Source of the DNA: Candidatus Binatia bacterium
Lineage (GTDB): Bacteria > Desulfobacterota > Binatia > HRBIN30
DNA length: 64,000 bases
Direction of reading: 5' to 3'
Assembly: GCA_026004215.1 (NCBI GenBank)
Contig: BPIR01000003.1
Location: 438,879 to 502,878, forward strand
Numbering within the stretch: the stretch's first letter is position 1; every line of letters begins with the position of its first letter. Positions 57,475 through 64,000 of this stretch are shown here, piece by piece. A program made the position numbers and the translations under genes. The notes under the pieces are model-generated. The model worked only from the letters and a program-made list of their open reading frames with translations. It searched no databases and had not been told where the DNA came from.

Positions 57475-59244
57475 CTAAGCGTCGTACGTACCGGCAGGCT
57501 CTTGGTGCATTTCCTTAAAAGCCTGTAGTCCCGGGGCGAAGAGGTGGGCTACAGGATCGACGTCCACGTGGATCACTGCGCAACGCCCACTTGCGACGGC
57601 TCGCTCGAGCGCACCCTCCAGTTCCGCAGGGTGCGAGACTCGCTCGCCATGTGCGCCCATGGCTTGGGCCACAGCGGCCCAGTCGGTTTCACCAAAATCC
57701 GTTTCGATTGTGCGCGATCCGTCTGGACCGAGTGCGTTCCGGAGCTGATCGCGAAACGGCTGAAGAGCGAGCATTTGATTGATTTTCACCATGCCCCATT
57801 GCCGATCGCTGCACACGAGATAGATGGGCCGGAGCCCATAACGCACTGCCGTTTCGATTTCCTGGACATTGTAACCCATCGCGCCGTCCCCAATGATGCA
57901 GTAGACGGGCCGCTCGGGCGCGGCCAAGGCGGCGCCGAGTGCCTGACCCACTCCTGCACCTAAGTGCCCGAAGTGTGCTGTGCTCAAGAGGCTATTGGGT
58001 CGCCGCGCGATGGTGTAGAAATGTGCCCAAACCGCCGTGTTGCCCCCGTCGAACACAGCGATGGCCTCAGGGCCCAGGACCTTCTGGCAGGCAACGGGAA
58101 CGTGAGCAGTGACCATGGGTGCGCTCCGGTTTTGGAGTGCTTGATCCAACTGGGCCCTCTCTTCGGCTTTGCGCTGCGCCAACCGTTTTACGGTGGCGAT
58201 CCGTTGCTCGAGGATCGAACGGGGTACCTGGGAGCGCAGGCGCTCGAGAAGTCCGATGAGAGCTCGACGGGCATCGCCGACAATACCGAGGTCGATCGGA
58301 CGGGTTCGGCCGATGCGGTTGGGATCTATATCGATTTGGATCCATTTCTGCCGGCTGCGCGGTGCCCAGTACGGAGGCTTGCCCCACCAATCCGTCTCGC
58401 CCACTTCCGAGCCAATGCACAACACCACGTCGGCGGCATTGCGGACTTCGGTGCACGGCTCGATGTGCACCATGGGCCACACAAGTTCGTTTTCCTCCGA
58501 GATCACGCCGCGGGCACTCCACGAGGTTGTCAAAGGTGCACCCAAGACCGACATCAGCTCTTCCAATTCGTGCCATGCGCGCGCGTAGATCACGCCGGCC
58601 CCAGCGTGGATCAAAGGTAAGCGTGACTCCCGGAGCCAGTTGGCTGCAGTGTCGAGTGCGTCGGGTTGGGGTTCCACAGGAAGTTCAGGCCGATACGCCG
58701 ACGGTGGCCATGTGGGAAAGTCTGGGCACAATCCATTGATGATGTTTTCCGGGACGTCGAGATGCACCACCCCGGCCCGGCCCGAAAAGCTTTGCCGCAG
58801 AGCTTCGCGCAGCAGCTCCGGCAGACGATCGGCCGATGGAACGGTTTGCGACCATTTCGACATTCCACGGATGACGGCCACATGGTCGAAACACTGATAT
58901 GTTCCGCCGCGGTCCGGGTACGATAGGCCCGTACGCCGGGAGCTCGTTAACAAGAGCACTCGATTGCCTTCCGCATTTTCCACAGCCACGCCCGCAAGCA
59001 TGTTGGCCACCCCCGGCCCATTGCTGGCAATGCACACGCCAAGCCGTCCTGTGAGCCGGGCGTAAGCGCCGGCCATGTGGGCGGCCACGGCTTCGTGGCG
59101 GGGAGAGTACATTCGCATTCCTAGCTCCACGCATTGCGCGAAGAGTTGGGTGTAGGTCCCGTCCACGATGCCGAAAAACATTTCGACACCTTCTGCGCGC
59201 AGCATGCGAGCAATCACGGATCCGCCAGTCACGGTACCGTCCAT
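57475..59244 (-). CDS. thiamine-diphosphate-dependent enzyme (acetolactate synthase/decarboxylase family)
   Basis: A 589-residue ThDP enzyme with the three-domain POX/ALS architecture. The catalytic Glu51 is in SPRHEAVAAHMA. The Mg-ThDP motif begins GDGAMGYN (about 450) and ends SDRQWG, where most members have NN instead of SD. Possible roles include acetolactate synthase-like, benzoylformate- or oxalyl-CoA-type decarboxylase, or sulfoacetaldehyde-type lyase; none is proven. I chose ATG 59242-59244; the ribosome site is weak. Confidence 0.8.
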   Translation of the reverse strand: MDGTVTGGSVIARMLRAEGVEMFFGIVDGTYTQLFAQCVELGMRMYSPRHEAVAAHMAGAYARLTGRLGVCIASNGPGVANMLAGVAVENAEGNRVLLLTSSRRTGLSYPDRGGTYQCFDHVAVIRGMSKWSQTVPSADRLPELLREALRQSFSGRAGVVHLDVPENIINGLCPDFPTWPPSAYRPELPVEPQPDALDTAANWLRESRLPLIHAGAGVIYARAWHELEELMSVLGAPLTTSWSARGVISEENELVWPMVHIEPCTEVRNAADVVLCIGSEVGETDWWGKPPYWAPRSRQKWIQIDIDPNRIGRTRPIDLGIVGDARRALIGLLERLRSQVPRSILEQRIATVKRLAQRKAEERAQLDQALQNRSAPMVTAHVPVACQKVLGPEAIAVFDGGNTAVWAHFYTIARRPNSLLSTAHFGHLGAGVGQALGAALAAPERPVYCIIGDGAMGYNVQEIETAVRYGLRPIYLVCSDRQWGMVKINQMLALQPFRDQLRNALGPDGSRTIETDFGETDWAAVAQAMGAHGERVSHPAELEGALERAVASGRCAVIHVDVDPVAHLFAPGLQAFKEMHQEPAGTYDA

Positions 59245-59436
59245 AACGGCCAGCCGGTTAATCAAGGCGCGGCTTTCCGTGCAAGGGTGAAAGCTGCAGT
59301 GGATGTTTCGCAGGCATGGAAGGCACAAGCGTCAGCGAGCCGCAGATGATGAAACCCCCGCCCAGATCATTCGAGGTGTAGTACGGTCGAGGCCGAGGCA
59401 TGATTGGTGCATCGAGGAGGGTGGCGGAGGTGGCAC

Positions 59437-61218
59437 ATGGGATCCGCAGGTCGACATGTGGCGCTATGCAGCGTCTTGCTTTGGGCAAGTCACGCGGTTG
59501 CACTGCCTCGGTACGGGCCCTTGGAAATTAGCGGCAATCTTAGTGCCCAGCAGTTGTTCCGCTCGCCGGACATAGAAACGTGGGGTCTCGTACAGCAGCG
59601 GAACACCTTCAAGCTCCGGGTAGACTATGACCTTCTCGATCGGGGCGGACTCGGCAATCTCCTGGAAATTCCTGGGGTAGAACGAGCCAAGTTGTTTCTC
59701 CTTTATCGTGGGGTTTACGATAGCGTTTACGACCTGACCCCGGGCTTCGAGCAGACGGACATCTATGGATTGCCGATCGGTTTACGCCTGAGCGATCTTA
59801 CTCGTCGCTCGCGCGACGGCTTGCGGTTCGAAAACCGGCTGCGCGAAGCTTACCTCGATTTGAAGCTCAAGCATTTACCGCTGAGCTTTCGCTTGGGACG
59901 GCAGCAAATTGTCTGGGGGGAAACCGACAATTTCCGCATGCTCGATCGGGTGAACCCGCTCGATTTGTCCTGGCACTTGCAACAAGAGACGTGGGACGAG
60001 CTGCGGATTCCTCTCTGGATCATCAAGGGGTTGTGGGACATAGATCGCCTCGGCCCACTCAACAACGCGTTCGTTGAGTTCTACTGGAACCCGGGCGACT
60101 GGTATCCGGCGAAGAAGGCCTTTCTACCTCGGCCATGGAGCGCACCGATCGTGAATCCGCTGACGGATCCGCGAACCCCTCCCGCCGGGGGCCGCGGGTT
60201 GTTCCAAATTCTCAGCCAGTTTTACCGGCAGCCGATCACCAAACTCTATCGGGGCACGCGATTGTTTCAGCAAGGGGATTACGTGCGGGATCCGCAAGAC
60301 AACAGCCAGGTCGGAGTACGCTTTAGTGCTGTGACCGGAGCGGACACTCCCGTACTACCCGAAGGCGTTCAGTTCACGCTCAACTATTTTTATCAGCGTT
60401 GGCCGGGTGATGACGGAACCAATACCGCGTCGTTCCGCGGCGTTTTAGATCCCCGCGAAGCTCGCGCCGCCGTGCTGCGCGGGGAAGCTCCGATCGAGTT
60501 TATCGCCCCATACGTCCACGCTGTTGGTGTTTCTGCAAACTACGCAGAAGACCAGTACACGCAGACGGTGTACCGTATCGAGACCATTTACGAGTTTGGT
60601 GTTCCTTTTCTGGACGCCTCCAAGAGTTTCAACCTCGCCTCCCCGTTCGCGATTCTGGCTAACGACGTTTACGGTGTCAGTAAGCGCGATATGTGGAAGG
60701 GCATGATTGGTTTTGATCGGCCCACTTGGATTCGCCCGTTGAACCGGAAGGCGACCTTTTTGATCCTGGGGCAGTTTTTCTGGCACTACCTGCTCGACAA
60801 TCCGGAGATTGCCTGCCGTGACCCGAACGAACGCCCACCCTGTGCCCGCAGCGGTCAGGGGAAGGGCTTCCGTGGCCAGTTCTCCACCAGTGGGGTCGCG
60901 ACCAGCGGCACCCCTGGGCAGCTTGCGTACATTGACAAGGTACGTGACTGGGAGCTGCTCATGACCCTCACGGCGACGACTTTCTACAAGGGCGGCAAGA
61001 TCGTGCCGTTCCTCGTTTACCTGTTGGATCCTGTGAATAGCTACAACCAAGAAGTCATGCTGCTCCTCGACTACTTCATCACCAACAACGCCATTTTGAG
61101 CTTGTCCCAGCGATTCTTCATTAACACCACCGAGCGGCCGGTTTTCGAGTCGTGGGGTGTTGCCGGTCTCAATCGCGGGCGCACGGAAACCGGTGTGAAA
61201 CTGACCTTTCAATTTTGA
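59437..61218 (+). CDS. DUF1302 family outer-membrane-type protein
   Basis: A 593-residue secreted protein with a signal peptide about 1-22 and a DUF1302-type body rich in alternating aromatic and polar residues (FRLGRQQIVWGETDNFRML, quoted in part). The family is often beside DUF1329 and is linked to uptake or export of hydrophobic compounds, possibly as an outer-membrane beta-barrel. GGAGG at 59426-59430 supports the ATG. It is followed by DUF1329 after 20 bases. Confidence 0.85.
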   Translation: MGSAGRHVALCSVLLWASHAVALPRYGPLEISGNLSAQQLFRSPDIETWGLVQQRNTFKLRVDYDLLDRGGLGNLLEIPGVERAKLFLLYRGVYDSVYDLTPGFEQTDIYGLPIGLRLSDLTRRSRDGLRFENRLREAYLDLKLKHLPLSFRLGRQQIVWGETDNFRMLDRVNPLDLSWHLQQETWDELRIPLWIIKGLWDIDRLGPLNNAFVEFYWNPGDWYPAKKAFLPRPWSAPIVNPLTDPRTPPAGGRGLFQILSQFYRQPITKLYRGTRLFQQGDYVRDPQDNSQVGVRFSAVTGADTPVLPEGVQFTLNYFYQRWPGDDGTNTASFRGVLDPREARAAVLRGEAPIEFIAPYVHAVGVSANYAEDQYTQTVYRIETIYEFGVPFLDASKSFNLASPFAILANDVYGVSKRDMWKGMIGFDRPTWIRPLNRKATFLILGQFFWHYLLDNPEIACRDPNERPPCARSGQGKGFRGQFSTSGVATSGTPGQLAYIDKVRDWELLMTLTATTFYKGGKIVPFLVYLLDPVNSYNQEVMLLLDYFITNNAILSLSQRFFINTTERPVFESWGVAGLNRGRTETGVKLTFQF

Positions 61219-61238
61219 AATAGCCACAGGAGGAACTC

Positions 61239-62498
61239 ATGCGATCCGCGTTCGTTGGTGTTCTGGTACTGTTCGCCACTGCGGTGTTGGCGGACGTGCA
61301 ACCGGGCGATGTGATCACGAAAGAAAACCTCGCCAAGGCGGGGGACCTCATCGGGCCCGGGATTCGGTGGTGCGTGGAGCATGGCATGAAGCTGCGCATC
61401 GTCGAGCCCCGCAAGGTCGAATGGCCGCGGCGTTATCGTGAGGCCACGGAAAAGTACTCCGGCCAGGTGCGGCTGGCCCCAGATCGGAATCGCTTAGAGA
61501 ACTACGTTGCCGGTATGCCGTTCCCGAACATCGATGTGAACGACCCCGACGCCGCCATCAAAATTATGTGGAACTACCAATACAAGCCTTTGATTACCGA
61601 TGACGTGCTCATGCGCGATTTCCAGGTGCCGAGCGGCCCTTTGACGTATACCGCTCCGATGGTGCCCGACCGCGAGTTTACCATCGGCGACATGCGCCGA
61701 CTCTATTACAATGGCCGTTTGTTCGTGGATCCGAAACCGGAAATGCCGAATCCCGACGGGGTTCGCTACAAAGAGTTGCTGGCTCCTGTCGTTGCGCCCT
61801 ACGACATGAAGGGTGTGGGTGCGCTGTACTTCCGGTACATCGACGCCTCGAAGCAGGATGACAGTTGGCTCTACGTACCAGCCGTGCGGCGCGTTCGGCG
61901 TATGTCGACCGCCCAGCGCAGCGACGCCCTCTTCGGTCAAGACGCAGACCAGGACTCCTTCTGGGGCTACAGTGGGCACATTGCTTGGAGTGACTGGAAG
62001 CTACTCGGTGTGAAGGAAATGCTAGGGGTCGTCCACCGCGAGCACTTCCGGCCGCAGCGCTGTGAGGGAGGTGCAGATTTCGCGTTTTGCGACAACTGGG
62101 AGAAGCGCAAGGTTTATGTGATTGAAGGGGTCACCCGTTTACCCCAATATGCTTACGGCAAAAGGGTTTTATACATCGATGCCGAAGCCTGGGTGGTGCT
62201 TGCATCCGATATCTACGACAAGCGTGGCGAGCTTTGGAAAGTGTGGATTGAATACTTCTCCTTCCGCAAACAAGCACCCGGGTCGGATCTCGTATACGAA
62301 GACGAGATGGGCTTCACCTCGGCCACGATGATTGACACCCAAATGAACCATGCGACCGTGATCATGATTCCCGGGCCGGCTTCGCCCGATCCCAACACAT
62401 GGTACTTCAATCAGGGGCCGAAGGCACGCTCACCCTATGCTCCCGGAAACGTCGAAGAGGTGTTCACGATTTCCCACTTAATTAACGTTGCGCACTGA
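61239..62498 (+). CDS. DUF1329 family periplasmic/outer-membrane lipoprotein-like protein
   Basis: A 419-residue exported protein with a signal peptide about 1-18 (ending VLADVQPG). It has the DUF1329 family features: an EYFSFRKQ-type central stretch and IYDKRGELWKVWIE. Members are related in fold to outer-membrane lipoprotein-sorting proteins and occur with DUF1302. AGGAGG at 61228-61233 lies 5 bases before the ATG. Together with the upstream gene it probably forms a transport pair for hydrophobic substrates. Confidence 0.87.
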   Translation: MRSAFVGVLVLFATAVLADVQPGDVITKENLAKAGDLIGPGIRWCVEHGMKLRIVEPRKVEWPRRYREATEKYSGQVRLAPDRNRLENYVAGMPFPNIDVNDPDAAIKIMWNYQYKPLITDDVLMRDFQVPSGPLTYTAPMVPDREFTIGDMRRLYYNGRLFVDPKPEMPNPDGVRYKELLAPVVAPYDMKGVGALYFRYIDASKQDDSWLYVPAVRRVRRMSTAQRSDALFGQDADQDSFWGYSGHIAWSDWKLLGVKEMLGVVHREHFRPQRCEGGADFAFCDNWEKRKVYVIEGVTRLPQYAYGKRVLYIDAEAWVVLASDIYDKRGELWKVWIEYFSFRKQAPGSDLVYEDEMGFTSATMIDTQMNHATVIMIPGPASPDPNTWYFNQGPKARSPYAPGNVEEVFTISHLINVAH

Positions 62499-62708
62499 GA
62501 GAACAGGTTCCGCGAGTTGCTTCTCGCTGTTGCTGGGCCGCGCCTGGCTGCCCGCTCATCGGGTTTCGCATCAGTGGGTAGTGGCCGGGTTGCCAAGCCG
62601 CTGCGACGGCTTCGGTGGGGGACTGGGATAGGGGTACGTCGGCCCGCACGTGCTCGAACGACTCGCGGCGAGGGACGGGAGATCGTCCACCCGAGTGCAA
62701 CGAGCCTC

Positions 62709-63041
62709 TCAGGATCGGGTGAGAACCTCGTCGCACTTGGCTGCGAGGATGAAGTCGTTTTCGGTGAGTCCGCCCACCACGTGAGTCCAGATCCTCAGCT
62801 CCACTTCGCCCCAACGAAGCGTGATGTCCGGGTGATGCCCCTGTGCCTCGGCTACAGCACCAACCTGTTGCACGGCGGCAAGAGCCGAGGCGAAATCGGG
62901 GAAAGAATACCGTTTATACAAGTGGTGGTCGTCCACCACGTGCCAACCCGGCAACTCTTCGAGCAGGCGGCGCCATTCTTCGGGGGGCAATTTCGGAGTG
63001 TTTGGCCCGGTGGGCGTGCAGGTCCGCTCGCTTAGCTTCAT
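62709..63041 (-). CDS. pterin-4a-carbinolamine dehydratase
   Basis: A 110-residue protein of the PhhB/PCD family with HHPDITLRW (about 70-78) and THVVGGLTENDF near the end; the two His and the Gly-rich turn are expected catalytic features. It dehydrates 4a-hydroxytetrahydropterin and can act as a transcription-cofactor dimer. AGGAGGG lies 7 bases before the ATG. No phenylalanine hydroxylase gene is seen nearby, so its partner may be elsewhere. Confidence 0.88.
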   Translation of the reverse strand: MKLSERTCTPTGPNTPKLPPEEWRRLLEELPGWHVVDDHHLYKRYSFPDFASALAAVQQVGAVAEAQGHHPDITLRWGEVELRIWTHVVGGLTENDFILAAKCDEVLTRS

Positions 63042-63201
63042 GGAGAACCCTCCTGGCACATTGCTGTGCGGAACGATTCCGTGCGGCGGCGCAATGCAAA
63101 CACGCATCGATTTCCAACGCAAGGGGCCGCCGGTGTCAGGGCTCGTCCGCTTCTTGCCCTTGCCTAGCGTTGGCGGCCGGACCGTGGTAGGCGACTCTCG
63201 T

Positions 63202-63816
63202 ATGGCTTCGCGGCGATTGGACTTGCAGCGGCAACAAGAGCTGGAGGCATTGATTCGGGAAGCGATGGAGCTCGAGCGACAAACGATGGAGCTTTACTGC
63301 AAATTCGAAAGCATGTTCTCGCGGCCGGAGGAGTTGCGATCGTTTTGGTTCGACATGGCGCAACACGAGTCGCGGCACTTTGGCGCTCTGGCTCTCGTGG
63401 CGGGTTTGTTGCGAGGTCGGAGCGCCAGGCCCCTGAATTTGCAGGGCCACTTACATCCGGAACGGCTGGAACATTTACGAGAGTGTCTTCGGTCTGCTCA
63501 TCGCGAGGTGGACCGCGGAGTCACCCTGGCGCGTGCTTTTGCCATTGCGTTGGAGATCGAAAGTTCCGAGATCGAGGACGTCGTTTTGGAACTCATCCAC
63601 GAACTACGTGGGGACGCGGAGCGCGAAAAGGCGGTGCAGTTGCTTCTCCACGACCTGGGCGATTTAGCGTACATGGTGGAAAAGTACGCCCGAGATCCGA
63701 GCTTGCTCGCACGTGCGGACGCGCTGTTGGAAAGTCAGGTCGAGCGACTCCGCAAGCGAGTATCCGAGCCCGAGCGCCAGCGGCCGAGTGCGACTCGCAA
63801 GCGCAGTCTTCGCTGA
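63202..63816 (+). CDS. ferritin-like four-helix protein
   Basis: A 204-residue predominantly helical protein. The pattern EAMELERQTMELYCKFE, MAQHESRHFGAL and ALEIESSEIED carries the spaced Glu/His expected of rubrerythrin or ferritin-like diiron bundles. Function could be iron oxidation or redox sensing; no rubredoxin domain is seen. I chose the ATG at 63202 because upstream frame content is antisense to the pterin gene. Confidence 0.65.
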   Translation: MASRRLDLQRQQELEALIREAMELERQTMELYCKFESMFSRPEELRSFWFDMAQHESRHFGALALVAGLLRGRSARPLNLQGHLHPERLEHLRECLRSAHREVDRGVTLARAFAIALEIESSEIEDVVLELIHELRGDAEREKAVQLLLHDLGDLAYMVEKYARDPSLLARADALLESQVERLRKRVSEPERQRPSATRKRSLR

Positions 63817-63849
63817 CAAGAGCAGCGAATTGTGATAGCAGCGCGGGCC

Positions 63850-64000
63850 ATGCGCTTGGCTCGATGGTTGTGGCTGGGAGTGGTGGCGATTGCGTCCGTT
63901 TTTCTGCTGGCCCGGGGACAGGCTGAGGCCGCAAGCTGGGCGGTGGCGGACTTGCGCACCGGTGCGGTGCTGTCTGGCGATCAAGTGGATCGCCCTGAGC
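63850..64000 (+). CDS. probable D-alanyl-D-alanine carboxypeptidase/serine hydrolase (partial, 3' truncated by window)
   Basis: Fifty codons are visible. A signal peptide (about 1-27, WLWLGVVAIASVFLLARGQAEA) is followed by SWAVADLRTGAVLSGDQVDRPE. The 'V-x-D-x-x-T-G-x-V-L' start is typical of penicillin-binding-protein-like serine hydrolases. The catalytic motif lies beyond the window edge, so the call is tentative. Confidence 0.45.
   Translation, partial: MRLARWLWLGVVAIASVFLLARGQAEAASWAVADLRTGAVLSGDQVDRPE

Overview
The window is a GC-rich, gene-dense bacterial chromosome segment with about 55 supported protein genes. I see no rRNA or tRNA gene, CRISPR array, insertion sequence or phage. The gene mix suggests an uncultured soil or groundwater lineage close to 'Candidatus Binatota' (formerly lumped with Deltaproteobacteria). 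It includes several class III CoA-transferases, acyl-CoA ligases, a DUF1302/DUF1329 pair, secreted FG-GAP and PQQ-propeller proteins with Thr-Pro-rich linkers, and a CehA-like exported protein with Cys-rich inserts. That placement is an inference from gene families, not from a marker tree.

Layout. 0-2.4 kb: a succinyl-CoA-ligase-like pair plus a one-cluster ferredoxin-like protein. 2.5-5.2 kb: two coupled PQQ-propeller lipoproteins on the minus strand. 5.3-9.1 kb: a methyltransferase, a ComF-like phosphoribosyltransferase, a PKD-domain protein, a 58-residue membrane protein, a CoA-transferase and greA. 9.3-16.1 kb: the classic translation operon rimP-nusA-ylxR-infB-DUF503-rbfA-truB, preceded by a hairpin with a T-tract. 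16.1-21.2 kb: a VKOR-DsbA fusion, dnaA (not next to dnaN or gyrB), groES and groEL. 21.3-25.7 kb: a giant FG-GAP protein that looks like two secreted proteins joined in frame. 25.7-28.3 kb: an HMG-CoA-synthase-like protein fused to a DUF35 domain, followed by a thiolase. 29-32 kb: a poorly coding stretch with a broken Rhs/FecR chimera and hairpins.

31.9-34.7 kb (minus): two CoA-transferases and a DUF5658-like membrane protein joined by 4-base overlaps. 35-38 kb: a lipoprotein, two unknowns and a dGTPase. 38.1-42.4 kb (minus): a 1289-residue CehA/PHP-like secreted protein and a small exported protein. 42.5 kb: era. 43.4-47.9 kb (minus): acyl-CoA ligase, CoA-transferase, acyl-CoA ligase. 47.9-51.1 kb (minus): a RimK-like ATP-grasp ligase overlapping an inactive-transglutaminase/membrane protein. 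51.4 kb: acyl-CoA dehydrogenase. 52.7-57.5 kb: an orphan histidine kinase, a lipoprotein amidohydrolase, an M20 hydrolase and an NAD-dependent epimerase. 57.5-62.5 kb: a TPP-dependent enzyme, then DUF1302 and DUF1329. 62.7-64 kb: a pterin dehydratase, a ferritin-like protein and the start of a probable D-Ala-D-Ala carboxypeptidase.

The accessory genes mostly activate and process organic acids as CoA thioesters (ligases, CoA-transferases, dehydrogenase, thiolase/HMGS-DUF35). Outer-membrane or periplasmic DUF1302/DUF1329 proteins probably serve uptake of hydrophobic substrates. The most distinctive systems are the HMGS-DUF35 fusion with its thiolase (resembling the archaeal thiolase/HMGS/DUF35 complex), the ATP-grasp plus inactive-transglutaminase pair, the two-in-one FG-GAP protein, and the CoA-transferase pair in which one member has Glu in place of the catalytic Asp.
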